Positions 15,593 to 23,891 of a DNA stretch of 52,098 nt are shown here, in pieces; within the stretch, counting starts at the first letter, position 1, and every line of letters begins with the position of its first letter. The stretch is taken from NCBI RefSeq assembly GCF_002890915.1, contig NZ_POUT01000019.1, forward strand, positions 1 through 52,098, written 5' to 3'. The translations under genes were made by a program, and so were the position numbers. Source of the DNA: Stutzerimonas stutzeri. GTDB lineage: Bacteria > Pseudomonadota > Gammaproteobacteria > Pseudomonadales > Pseudomonadaceae. Below the pieces are notes generated by a model, which saw only the letters and a program-made list of their open reading frames with translations, searched no databases and was not told the origin of the DNA.

Positions 15593-18500
15593 ATGACCGA
15601 CGCAACGCCCGCTATCGACACCCTGCTGAAAAACCTCGACCAGGCTCTGTACGCCGATCGTCACCGCCTGCGCCGGCAGTTGCATGAGCTGCGCAAGAAC
15701 CCCGACGAAGGCAAGCTCGGTCAGTGGCTGGAGCGTTTCCAGGCCTCGGCCGCCAAGGTCGAGGCGCGCCGGCGCAGCGTGCCCGCCGTCCGCTACGACG
15801 ATGCCCTGCCGATTGCCGCCAAGCGCGACGAGATCAAGGCCGCGCTGGAAAAGCATCAGGTGCTGGTGATCGCTGGCGAGACCGGCTCGGGCAAGACCAC
15901 CCAGCTGCCGAAGATCTGCCTGGAGATCGGTCGCGGCGTGCACGGGCTGATCGGCCATACCCAGCCGCGGCGCCTGGCCGCGCGCAGCGTCGCCACCCGG
16001 GTCGCCGAGGAACTCGGCGCGCCACTCGGTGAACTGGTCGGCTATCAGGTGCGCTTCGAGGACCAGAGCACCGAGCGCACGCTGATCAAGCTGATGACCG
16101 ACGGCATCCTGCTGGCCGAGACGCAGCACGATCGCTTCCTGGAAAAGTACGACACGCTCATCGTCGACGAAGCCCACGAGCGTTCGCTGAACATCGACTT
16201 CCTGCTGGGCTTCCTCAAGACCCTGCTGCCGCGCCGGCCGGACCTGAAGGTGATCATCACCTCGGCGACCATCGACCTGGAGCGCTTCAGCAAACACTTC
16301 AATGGGGCCGGCCTTCCGGATGCACCGATCATCGAGGTCTCCGGGCGCACCTACCCGGTGGAGACCTGGTATCGCCCGCTGGCCGCCGAGACCGACGAGG
16401 ACGGTAACCGCGTCGAGGACGACCTCACCGTCGACCAGGGCATCCTCGCCGCGCTGGACGAAATCGCCGCCCACGAGCGCAGCGTCGGAAAGCGCCCCGG
16501 TGACGTGCTGGTGTTCCTCCCCGGCGAGCGCGAGATCCGCGATGCCGCCGAGGTGCTGCGCAAGGCCAACCTGAAGTTCACCGAGGTGCTGCCGCTGTAC
16601 GCACGGCTGACCCCGGCCGAGCAGCAGAAGATCTTCCAGCCGCGCCCGGGGCGCAAGATCGTGCTGGCCACCAACGTGGCGGAGACCTCGCTGACCGTGC
16701 CGGGCATCCGCTACGTGATCGATTCGGGCACCGCGCGCATCAGCCGCTACAGCTACCGCGCCAAGGTCCAGCGGCTGCCCATCGAGGCGGTGTCGCAGGC
16801 CAGCGCCAACCAGCGCAAGGGCCGCTGCGGGCGGGTCGAGCCGGGCATCTGCATTCGCCTGTACAGCGAGGAGGATTTCCTCGGCCGGCCGGAATTCACC
16901 GACCCGGAGATCCTGCGCACCAACCTCGCCGCGGTGATCCTGCAGATGCTGCATCTGCGCCTGGGCGACATCCAGGATTTCCCCTTCATCGAACCGCCGG
17001 ACGGCAAGGCCATCAGCGACGGCTTCAACCTGCTGCAGGAGCTCTCGGCGGTCAACCGCGAGAACCAGCTGACGCCGCTGGGACGCCAGCTGGCGCGTCT
17101 GCCGATCGACCCGCGCCTCGGCCGCATGCTGCTCGAGGCCGCGCAGCAGGGCAGCCTGGCCGAGGTGCTGATCGTGGCCAGTGCGCTCTCGGTGCAGGAC
17201 GTGCGCGAACGCCCGGCCGACCGCCAGCAGGCCGCCGACCAGGCCCATGCGCAATGGAAGGACCCGGACTCGGACTTCGCCGCACTGATCAACCTCTGGC
17301 GCGGCTTCGAGGAGCAACGCCAGGCGCTAGGCTCCAATGCGCTGCGCAGCTGGTGCCGAAAGAACTTCCTCAACTATCTGCGTCTTCGCGAGTGGCGCGA
17401 TGCCCACCGCCAGCTGACGCTGATCGCCCGCGAACTCAAGCTGGGCGCGGGCAAGGCGGTGGATGGCTCCGGCCATCCGCCCTACGCAAAATCCGGCTCC
17501 CGTAGGGTGGAAGACGGCGAAGCCTCTTCCACGCGTTCGCCCGAGGCCGCCTCCCAACTCGCCCCCACCAAAGACACCAAGGTCAACGCCATCGTCCGCC
17601 AGCAGGCCGAAGCCAGCGAGGTGGCGCAGAAGGCCAAGGGCTACGCCGCGGTGCACAAGGCGATCCTCGCCGGCCTGCTCAGCCAGGTCGGCAACAAGAC
17701 CGAGGAGGGCGATTTCCTCGGTGCGCGCCAGCGGCGTTTCTGGGTCCATCCCGGAAGTAGCATCGGGCGCAAGAAACCGAACTGGCTGATGGCGGCGGAA
17801 CTGGTCGAGACCACCAAGCTGTTCGCGCGCATGGTCGCCAAGATCGAACCGGACTGGATCGAGCCGCTGGCCGGCCATCTGGTCAAGAAGAACCACTTCG
17901 AGCCGCACTGGGAGAAGAAGCGCGGCCAGGTGGTGGCCTACGAGCAGGTCACGCTCTACGGGCTGATCGTGGTCGGCCGCCGCCCGGTGCACTACGGGCC
18001 GATCGACCCGCCGGCGGCGCGCGAGCTGTTCATCCGCGAGGGCCTGGTGCGTGGCGAAATCAACAGCCGCGCCCAGGCGCTGACGGCCAACCGCGAGCTG
18101 CTCGAACGCATGGACGAGCTGGAGGCCAAGGCGCGGCGCCGCGACATCCTCGCCGACGAGGAAACCCTGTTCGGCTACTACGCCGCGCGCCTGCCGGCGG
18201 ACATCTACCAGACCGCCAGCTTCGAGAACTGGTACAAGCGCGAGAGCCAGAAGAACCCGCAGCTCCTGATCATGCGCGAGGAGGATGTGCTCGCCCGCGA
18301 GGCCAGCGAGGTCACTGCCGCGCAGTACCCCGATCACCTGCGCATCGGTGAGCTGCAATTGCCGCTGGAATACCACTTCGAACCCAACCACCTGCGCGAC
18401 GGCGTGACCCTGCGCGTGCCGGCGCCGCTGTTGCCGCAGCTGCGCAGCGAACGCCTCGATTGGCTGGTGCCGGGCCTGCTGGAAACCAAGGCGGTGGCGC

Positions 18501-19693
18501 TGGTGCGCAACCTGCCGAAGGCGATCCGCAAGAACTTCGTGCCGGTGCCGGATTTCGTCCGGGCCGCGCTTGCGAAGATCGTCTTCGGCGAGGGCGCGTT
18601 GCCCGAGGCGCTGGGGCGCGAGCTGCTGCGCATGACCGGCGCACGCGTGCCGGAGGAGGCCTGGCGCGAGGCGGCCAGCCAGCTCGACGCGCACCTGAGG
18701 ATGAATATCGAGGTGGTCGACGCCCGTGGCACGTTCCTCGGCGAAGGCCGCGACCTGGCCGAACTCACCGCACGCTTCGCCGAGGCCAGTCAGGCCGCGC
18801 TGGCGCCACCGCAGCGCAAGGCCGAGCAGAAACCGGTGGAAGCCAAGGGCTTCGCCCAGGTCGCGGAAAAGGCCCAGGCGAAAATGGCCGGGTTGTCGAT
18901 GACCGTCTACCCGGCGCTGGTGGAAGAGGCCGGGGTGGTCAAGGAAGGGCGCTTCCCGACCCAGGCCGAGGCCGACTGGCAGCACCGTCGCGCCTTGCAG
19001 CGGCTGCTCCTGCAGCAGCTGGCCGAGCCAGCCAAGTACCTGCGCAGCAAGCTGCCGGGTCTTACCGAGCTGGGCCTGCTCTACCGTGACATGGGCAAGG
19101 TCGATGCGCTGGTCGAGGACATCCTGCTGGCCAGCCTGGACAGCGGCATTCTCGATGGCGAGGCCGCACTGCCGCGTGACGGTGCGGCGCTGGCGTCGCT
19201 GGCCGAGCGCAAGCGTGGCGACTGGACTGCGCATGCCGAGCGCCTGGCGCGCCTGGTGCTGGAAATCCTCAAGCACTGGCACGGCCTGCAGAAGCGCTTC
19301 AAGGGCAAGATCGACCTGGCCCAGGCAGTGGCGCTCAACGACATCAAGGCGCAGCTAGGCAATCTGGTCTATCCGGGCTTCGTCCGCGAGACGCCGGCCG
19401 AGTGGCTGAAGGAATACCCGCGCTACCTCAAGGCCATCGAGCAGCGCTTCGACAAGATCGGCGCACAGCTGCAGCGCGACCGCGTCTGGTCCGGCGAGCT
19501 GGGCGGCTACTGGGAGCAGTATCGGGCGCGGCTGGACAAGCACCGGCAGGAGGGCAAGCGCGACCCCGAGCTCACGCTGTATCGCTGGATGCTCGAGGAA
19601 TACCGCGTGTCGCTGTGGGCGCAGCAACTGGGCACCCGCATGCCGGTATCGGACAAGCGCCTGAACAAGCAATGGGCCCAGGTCGAGCCCTGA
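15593..19693 (+). CDS. hrpA: ATP-dependent RNA helicase HrpA (DEAH box)
   Basis: A 1366-residue DEAH-box helicase. Motif I, GETGSGKTTQLPK, is at about residues 95-107; motif II (VDEAHERS), motif III (TSATIDLERF), and the C-lobe motifs TNVAETSLTVPGIRYVIDSG and QRKGRCGR follow, then the winged-helix, HA2/OB and long C-terminal DUF3418 regions. HrpA acts on mRNA and, as shown in E. coli, rescues stalled ribosomes. The start ATG at 15593 gives MTDATPAIDTLL; no strong ribosome site precedes it. Oddity: residues about 622-648 are encoded by a REPIN-like repeat (see 17457-17535), placed between RELKLGAGK and the conserved VHKAILAGLLSQVGNKTE block, which makes the protein longer than the roughly 1300 residues of E. 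coli HrpA. Confidence 0.93.
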   Translation: MTDATPAIDTLLKNLDQALYADRHRLRRQLHELRKNPDEGKLGQWLERFQASAAKVEARRRSVPAVRYDDALPIAAKRDEIKAALEKHQVLVIAGETGSGKTTQLPKICLEIGRGVHGLIGHTQPRRLAARSVATRVAEELGAPLGELVGYQVRFEDQSTERTLIKLMTDGILLAETQHDRFLEKYDTLIVDEAHERSLNIDFLLGFLKTLLPRRPDLKVIITSATIDLERFSKHFNGAGLPDAPIIEVSGRTYPVETWYRPLAAETDEDGNRVEDDLTVDQGILAALDEIAAHERSVGKRPGDVLVFLPGEREIRDAAEVLRKANLKFTEVLPLYARLTPAEQQKIFQPRPGRKIVLATNVAETSLTVPGIRYVIDSGTARISRYSYRAKVQRLPIEAVSQASANQRKGRCGRVEPGICIRLYSEEDFLGRPEFTDPEILRTNLAAVILQMLHLRLGDIQDFPFIEPPDGKAISDGFNLLQELSAVNRENQLTPLGRQLARLPIDPRLGRMLLEAAQQGSLAEVLIVASALSVQDVRERPADRQQAADQAHAQWKDPDSDFAALINLWRGFEEQRQALGSNALRSWCRKNFLNYLRLREWRDAHRQLTLIARELKLGAGKAVDGSGHPPYAKSGSRRVEDGEASSTRSPEAASQLAPTKDTKVNAIVRQQAEASEVAQKAKGYAAVHKAILAGLLSQVGNKTEEGDFLGARQRRFWVHPGSSIGRKKPNWLMAAELVETTKLFARMVAKIEPDWIEPLAGHLVKKNHFEPHWEKKRGQVVAYEQVTLYGLIVVGRRPVHYGPIDPPAARELFIREGLVRGEINSRAQALTANRELLERMDELEAKARRRDILADEETLFGYYAARLPADIYQTASFENWYKRESQKNPQLLIMREEDVLAREASEVTAAQYPDHLRIGELQLPLEYHFEPNHLRDGVTLRVPAPLLPQLRSERLDWLVPGLLETKAVALVRNLPKAIRKNFVPVPDFVRAALAKIVFGEGALPEALGRELLRMTGARVPEEAWREAASQLDAHLRMNIEVVDARGTFLGEGRDLAELTARFAEASQAALAPPQRKAEQKPVEAKGFAQVAEKAQAKMAGLSMTVYPALVEEAGVVKEGRFPTQAEADWQHRRALQRLLLQQLAEPAKYLRSKLPGLTELGLLYRDMGKVDALVEDILLASLDSGILDGEAALPRDGAALASLAERKRGDWTAHAERLARLVLEILKHWHGLQKRFKGKIDLAQAVALNDIKAQLGNLVYPGFVRETPAEWLKEYPRYLKAIEQRFDKIGAQLQRDRVWSGELGGYWEQYRARLDKHRQEGKRDPELTLYRWMLEEYRVSLWAQQLGTRMPVSDKRLNKQWAQVEP
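17457..17535. repeat. REPIN-like element translated inside hrpA
   Basis: Two hairpins point at each other. The first (17457-17486) has GGATGGC/GCCATCC and ends CCCTACG. The second (17501-17535) begins CGTAGGG, continues GTGGAAGACGGCGAAG and ends CTTCCACGCG. The second half matches, in reverse complement, the intergenic repeat at 23107-23139 with only about three differences. It is read through in frame as Ser/Gly/Arg-rich sequence. Confidence 0.75.
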
Positions 19694-19732
19694 GGGCAGG
19701 CCTGCGGCATGCGTGATACAAGGAAAAAACCG

Positions 19733-20620
19733 ATGGGCAGCCGCAACGGCCTGCCGGGCGTGGCCAGCTCGCTCGGAGCGTCGGCGTTGTTCGCCGCGCT
19801 GTACTACTACACCACGCTGCTCGAGCCGCTGAACGGCCAGCAGGTCTATGGCTGGCGCATCCTGCTCACCGCGCCCTGCCTGGCCCTGCTGCTGCTCGGC
19901 CTCGGGCGTTGGGACGAGGTGCGCCAGATCGCGGCGCGCCTGCGGGGCGAGCCGCGCCTGTGGCTGGCGCTGCCGGTTTCCTCGGCGCTGGTCGGTGTAC
20001 AGCTCTGGCTGTTCATGTGGGCGCCGATCAATGGCTACGGGCTGGATGTGTCGCTGGGCTATTTCCTGTTGCCGCTGAGCATGGTGCTGGCCGGGCGCCT
20101 GCTCTTCCGCGAGGCGGTCAGCCGCCTGCAGCGGCTGGCCTGCCTGTGTGCGCTGGTCGGGGTCGGCAACGAACTGCTGCTGGCTGCGTCGCTGTCCTGG
20201 CCGGCCCTGGTGGTCGCCCTCGGCTATCCCTGCTATTTCTCCCTGCGGCGCTGGATCGGCACGGCGAACCTCGGCGGGCTGTGGTTCGATCTGGTCATCA
20301 GCCTGCCGGTCGCCGCGGCGTTCGCGCTGGCCGATGGCGACACCCTGCGCCTGCTGGGCGAGTGGCCGCGGCTCTTGCTGCTCATCGCCGGGCTGGGCGC
20401 GCTCAGCGCGCTGGCGCTGGCGCTGATGATCGTCGCCGGCAAGCGCCTGGAGATGGCCCTGTTCGGCCTGCTCAGCTACGTCGAGCCGGTGCTGCTGGTG
20501 GTGGTGGCGATTCTCCTGGGCGAGAGCATCGCCCGCGACCAGTGGCTGACCTACGGTGCGATCTGGCTGGCGATCGTCGTGCTGGTCGTCGAGGGCCTCG
20601 GCGCGTTGCACAGAGCTTAG
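19733..20620 (+). CDS. rarD: RarD/EamA family permease
   Basis: A 295-residue inner-membrane protein with about ten hydrophobic segments, the drug/metabolite transporter fold. SALFAALYYYTTLLEPLNGQQVYGWRILLT near the N-terminus is typical of RarD (chloramphenicol-sensitivity protein family), whose YYY and GWR residues are conserved. Substrate unknown; family members are thought to export amino acids or small metabolites. The ATG at 19733 has AGGA eight bases before it; an in-frame ATG at 19709 would add eight residues (MRDTRKKP) and cannot be excluded. It follows hrpA by 39 bases and could be co-transcribed, and it converges on rnz with only 19 bases between the stops. Confidence 0.85.
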   Translation: MGSRNGLPGVASSLGASALFAALYYYTTLLEPLNGQQVYGWRILLTAPCLALLLLGLGRWDEVRQIAARLRGEPRLWLALPVSSALVGVQLWLFMWAPINGYGLDVSLGYFLLPLSMVLAGRLLFREAVSRLQRLACLCALVGVGNELLLAASLSWPALVVALGYPCYFSLRRWIGTANLGGLWFDLVISLPVAAAFALADGDTLRLLGEWPRLLLLIAGLGALSALALALMIVAGKRLEMALFGLLSYVEPVLLVVVAILLGESIARDQWLTYGAIWLAIVVLVVEGLGALHRA

Positions 20621-20639
20621 CCGACGAAACGACAACCGC

Positions 20640-21608
20640 TCAGCGTGTCGTCTCGACCGGCTGCAGTTCGCCGTCCTTGCCGAGGCGCAGGCGAAGGAAG
20701 TCGTGGGCCAGGTACAGCCTGCCGTCGAAGCGCGCCGCCGCTTCCGCGCGGATGTCCTCAATGGATAGACCGCGGTTCGGCGTCGGCTGGTAGCGGGCGC
20801 TGAAATGGGTCAGCACCAGGTTCGGCACCCCGGCCGAATGGGCAAAGGCCGCCACGGATGCGGCGGTGCTGTGGCCGAAGTCATTGCGTGCGTCGTCGGC
20901 GATGGCCTGGGTGTAGGTGGCTTCGTGGACCAGCACCTGGGCGCCCCGGCAGGCTTCGGCGAGCAGTTCGGGGCGATCGTTGTCGCCACCGACGACGATG
21001 CGCCGGGGTGTGCGGGTGAAGTTCAGGTAGTCGTCGCTACGCAGCGTGCGGCCCTCGTGCTGCACATCGAAACCGCGCGCCAGCTGGCCCCACAGCGGGC
21101 CGCGGGGAACGCCGTCGCGATCGAGCCGGTCGATGTCCAGGCGCGGGTCGGGACGGGCCTCGGTGAAGGCGTAGCCGTAGCAGGGCACGCGATGGGAAAG
21201 GGCGCTGGCCTCGACCCTGACCTGGGGATTGCACCATTCGCCCAGGGCTTCGACGGCATGGAAGTCCAGTTCGTAACCCAGCCAGCTCTGGCTCATGCGC
21301 TGTGTCGCGCGCAGCCATGGCTCGATGCCGTTCGGGGCAACGATCGCCAGCGGCGCCTTGCGCCCCATCATGCCGGCGCTGGCGAGCAGGCCGGGCAGGC
21401 CGAAGCAGTGGTCGCCGTGCACATGGGTGATGAAGATCGCGCGCAGGTCATGCAGCGACAGCGGCGTGCGCAGCAGGCGGTGCTGGGTGCCCTCGCCGCA
21501 ATCGATCAGGTACCAGCCCTTGCCGGTGTCCTCCAGCAGGGCCAGCCCGGTGACGTTGCGGGCCTTGGTGGGCGTACCGGAAGAGGTGCCGAGAAATAGC
21601 AGATCCAC
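20640..21608 (-). CDS. rnz: Ribonuclease Z
   Basis: A 322-residue metallo-beta-lactamase-fold nuclease that trims tRNA 3' ends. The zinc motif THVHGDH is at about residues 61-67; further ligands are SHRVPCYGYAF, VVGGDND, HEATY and LTHFSARY. The N-terminus LLFLGTSSGTPTKARNV and the length fit the ElaC/RNase Z short form. The GTG at 21608 (read VDLLFLG) is chosen because GGGAG stands about eight bases before it and the family begins at this point; the open frame runs upstream to 21722 but that part overlaps the divergent gene's promoter. Pseudomonas tRNA genes generally encode CCA, so the enzyme may act on a subset of precursors. Confidence 0.9.
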   Translation of the reverse strand: MDLLFLGTSSGTPTKARNVTGLALLEDTGKGWYLIDCGEGTQHRLLRTPLSLHDLRAIFITHVHGDHCFGLPGLLASAGMMGRKAPLAIVAPNGIEPWLRATQRMSQSWLGYELDFHAVEALGEWCNPQVRVEASALSHRVPCYGYAFTEARPDPRLDIDRLDRDGVPRGPLWGQLARGFDVQHEGRTLRSDDYLNFTRTPRRIVVGGDNDRPELLAEACRGAQVLVHEATYTQAIADDARNDFGHSTAASVAAFAHSAGVPNLVLTHFSARYQPTPNRGLSIEDIRAEAAARFDGRLYLAHDFLRLRLGKDGELQPVETTR

Positions 21609-21714
21609 GCCTGTGCTCCCGATGATTCGTGTCGTACCAGTATGCCGTGCGGCGGTGGCTGCGAGGTGACGGATCGCGCGGCAGATCGACCGCATGGCTG
21701 CCATAGTCATGGCC

Positions 21715-22458
21715 ATGACCACCGCGACCTTCCGCTTCTACCAGCAACTCAACGCCTTCCTGCCCGCCGACCGCCGTGGGCGGGGCATCACCTGTACCTG
21801 CGCCCGGGCGGCGACCACCAAGCACATGATCGAGGCGCTGGGCGTGCCGCATACCGAGATCGCGCTGCTGCTGGTCAATGGCGAGCCGGCCGGCTTCGAG
21901 CGGCTGATCGCCGACGGCGACCGGATCGCGGTGTATCCCAAGTTCGCGTCGCTGGATATCGCTGAAGCGCGGCTGCCGCCAGATCGGCCGCCCGGCAGGC
22001 CGCGCTTCGTCGCCGACGCCCACCTCGGCGGGCTAGCGCGGCTATTGCGCATGGCCGGCTTCGACACGCTCTACGACAACGCCTTCGAGGACGGGCCGAT
22101 GGCCGAACTGGCGCGTCGCGAGGAGCGCATCCTGCTCAGCCGGGATCGCGAACTGCTCAAGCAGCGCAACGTCGTCCATGGCTGCTTCGTGCATGCGCTC
22201 AAGCCGGCGGCGCAGTTGCGCGAGCTCTACGAGCGGCTGGAACTGGCCGCCGATGCGCGGCCATTCAGCCTGTGCATGAACTGCAATGCCCCATTGCGCG
22301 AGGTGGACCGGCAGGCGGTGTTCGAGCGCCTGCCGCCGCGGGTGCGCGAGCGCTACCGGCGCTTCCTGATCTGCGAGCGCTGCCGGCAGCTCTACTGGGA
22401 GGGGTCGCACTGGCAGGCCATGAGCGCGTTGCTGGCTGCGCTGGAGCGGCCGCGCTGA
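21715..22458 (+). CDS. Mut7-C ubiquitin/RNase domain protein
   Basis: A 247-residue two-domain protein. The N-terminal region (about 1-80, TFRFYQQLNAFLPADRRG to GDRIAVYPKF) is the ubiquitin-like Mut7-C domain; the C-terminal region (about 95-245) is the Mut7-C RNase domain of PIN-like fold, with RFVADAHLGGLARLLRMAGFDT, acidic residues in DNAFEDG and SRDRELL, and a zinc ribbon of two pairs, CMNCNAPL and CERCRQLYWEG. This agrees with COG1656-type proteins, thought to be nucleases. Start uncertain: in-frame ATGs at 21694, 21709 and 21715, none with a strong ribosome site; 21715 gives the family-like MTTATFRFY. It diverges from rnz, another RNA-processing gene. Confidence 0.82.
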   Translation: MTTATFRFYQQLNAFLPADRRGRGITCTCARAATTKHMIEALGVPHTEIALLLVNGEPAGFERLIADGDRIAVYPKFASLDIAEARLPPDRPPGRPRFVADAHLGGLARLLRMAGFDTLYDNAFEDGPMAELARREERILLSRDRELLKQRNVVHGCFVHALKPAAQLRELYERLELAADARPFSLCMNCNAPLREVDRQAVFERLPPRVRERYRRFLICERCRQLYWEGSHWQAMSALLAALERPR

Positions 22459-22465
22459 AGCCGGC

Positions 22466-22888
22466 TCACGCCCGCTCGCAGTTGACCATCCAGGACACGC
22501 CGAAGCGGTCGGTGAGCATGCCGAAGCGTTCGGCCCAGAAGGTCTTTTCCATCGGCATGACCACCTGGCCGCCGTCGGCCAGCGCCGCGAACAGGCGTTC
22601 GCCTTCGGCCACGCTGTCCGGGCTGAGGGTGATCGAGCAGCCCTTGATGCCTTCATAGGGGCCGCCGCCACAGGTGTCGCCGGGCAGGGTGTCGGAGGCC
22701 ATCAGCAGGTCGTCGCCCAGCTTCAGGCTGACGTGCATGATCCGTTCGCGGTGCTCGGCGGGAAACTGCTCGGCGTTCGGCGCCTGGGCGAAGGTCATCA
22801 TCTCCAGCGTGCCGCCCAGCGCCTGTTGATAGAAGGTGAAGGCTTCGCGGGCCTGGCCGTCGAAGGTGAGGTAGGTGGAAATCTTCAT
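22466..22888 (-). CDS. VOC family protein (PhnB-like)
   Basis: A 140-residue protein of the vicinal oxygen chelate fold, PhnB/3-demethylubiquinone methyltransferase-like branch. It begins MKISTYLTFDGQAREAFTFY and contains the alternating beta-alpha-beta-beta-beta units, with MHVSLKLGDDLLMASD in the middle and FWAERFGMLTDRFGVSWMV near the end, both characteristic of this group. Enzymatic activity is uncertain for such proteins. The ATG at 22888 is preceded on the minus strand by GGAG. It converges on the Mut7-C gene with seven bases between the stops. Confidence 0.85.
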   Translation of the reverse strand: MKISTYLTFDGQAREAFTFYQQALGGTLEMMTFAQAPNAEQFPAEHRERIMHVSLKLGDDLLMASDTLPGDTCGGGPYEGIKGCSITLSPDSVAEGERLFAALADGGQVVMPMEKTFWAERFGMLTDRFGVSWMVNCERA

Positions 22889-23106
22889 GGGAGTCTCCGT
22901 GTCGGTTCTGTCGATGATTCGCCCGCACAACACAGCCTAGATGTGCTGTGAGGAATTTCCGTCGGTGCCGATCACTGGTCGAACGGGCGGGCGGCGAATC
23001 GACAGGGGAGGCGTTTTTCTGCCGGAAGCGGGTGGGCTGCGGCTGTTGCCGTTTCAACCTGATAGCGAGGCGGCCTGGAAGCGCTTGTGCGCCAGCCTGA
23101 AGGGAC

Positions 23107-23139
23107 GCGTGGAAAAGGCTTCGCCGTTTTCCACCCTAC
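23107..23139. repeat. REP-type hairpin overlapping a stop codon
   Basis: GCGTGGAAAAGGC, TTCG, then CCGTTTTCCACCCTAC forms a long hairpin. It is nearly identical, in the opposite orientation, to the second half of the element inside hrpA. The TAG stop of the minus-strand gene 23136-23690 falls within its CCCTAC end. Confidence 0.8.
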
Positions 23140-23690
23140 TGCAGGCGATAGCGCGCCAGCTCCCGGGGCGTCAGGAGGTGCATCCGCCAGGGTTCGAAGC
23201 GCTGCATGTCCTTCGCCAGGCTGGGGTGCATGCCCATGTCGCGGAAGTAGGCCTGCGGTGTTCTTCGCGGCTGCTGGCCACCTGACAGGGCCGAGTCGCC
23301 ATTGGCCAGGTAGGGACGGTGCAGGGCGACATGGCCGCGTACCGTCCGTTGCCGACCGGCCGCCAGCAGGTAGACGCAACTGCCCTGGCACACGGCCGAG
23401 CGCGGTACCAGGGCTTCGAAACCGGTCTCGCGCAGCAGGTAGCCCATGCGCATGGCCTCCGCGGCGCTGCCGCCGATGTTGTCGAGGATCAGCAATTTGC
23501 GGGCGTAGCGACCGGGGTGGGCGGTGATGCCCGCGAGCAGCGCTTCGTAATCGCCCGGTGCGATCTGTTCGGTCACGCGGGCCACCAGCATCCGGCCATG
23601 GGTGGCGTGCTGCATCTCCAGGACGGCTACATCCGCCTGCGAAAGGCAGGCATGGAGCGCCAGGGCGCAGCAAATGACGAAACGGAGCAT
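23136..23690 (-). CDS. Exported ClpP-fold protein (COG3904-like)
   Basis: A 184-residue predicted periplasmic protein. The signal peptide is MLRFVICCALALHACLSQA with likely cleavage before DVAV. The body resembles the ClpP/crotonase fold of COG3904-type proteins: LLILDNIGGSAAEAMRMGYLLRETG, then VCQGSCVYLLAAG, in which the Ser between two Cys sits at the family's usual nucleophile position. The Cys pair (CQGSC) may form a disulphide. The usual Gly-rich NSPGG is here DNIGGS. The last residues and stop fall in a REP element, so the original C-terminus may have been altered. It diverges from gntP. Protease activity has not been shown for this family and is only a possibility. Confidence 0.72.
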   Translation of the reverse strand: MLRFVICCALALHACLSQADVAVLEMQHATHGRMLVARVTEQIAPGDYEALLAGITAHPGRYARKLLILDNIGGSAAEAMRMGYLLRETGFEALVPRSAVCQGSCVYLLAAGRQRTVRGHVALHRPYLANGDSALSGGQQPRRTPQAYFRDMGMHPSLAKDMQRFEPWRMHLLTPRELARYRLQ

Positions 23691-23891
23691 CGGGCGGTCG
23701 GTCCTGCGGGAAAGAGCTGGCGAAGATAACCGCAGCGCGGCGTTTCGCCTACTGTCATCGTGCCGGCGGCTGCGGCAGGCCGGGCAGCGTGGAAAAGCTG
23801 CACTATGCTCAACGCCGTGGGGCGAGCCGCGCGGCGGCGCTGGCCGCAGCCGACGCTCGCCCGGCGTCCGAACGATCACAAGGAGCCCATC

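Noticed and set aside
13474..15621. Minus-strand frame of 715 codons opposite chemoreceptor B
   Set aside because: Antisense shadow of a receptor with all family motifs; repeated in the same form opposite copies A and C because of shared GC-rich coding sequence.
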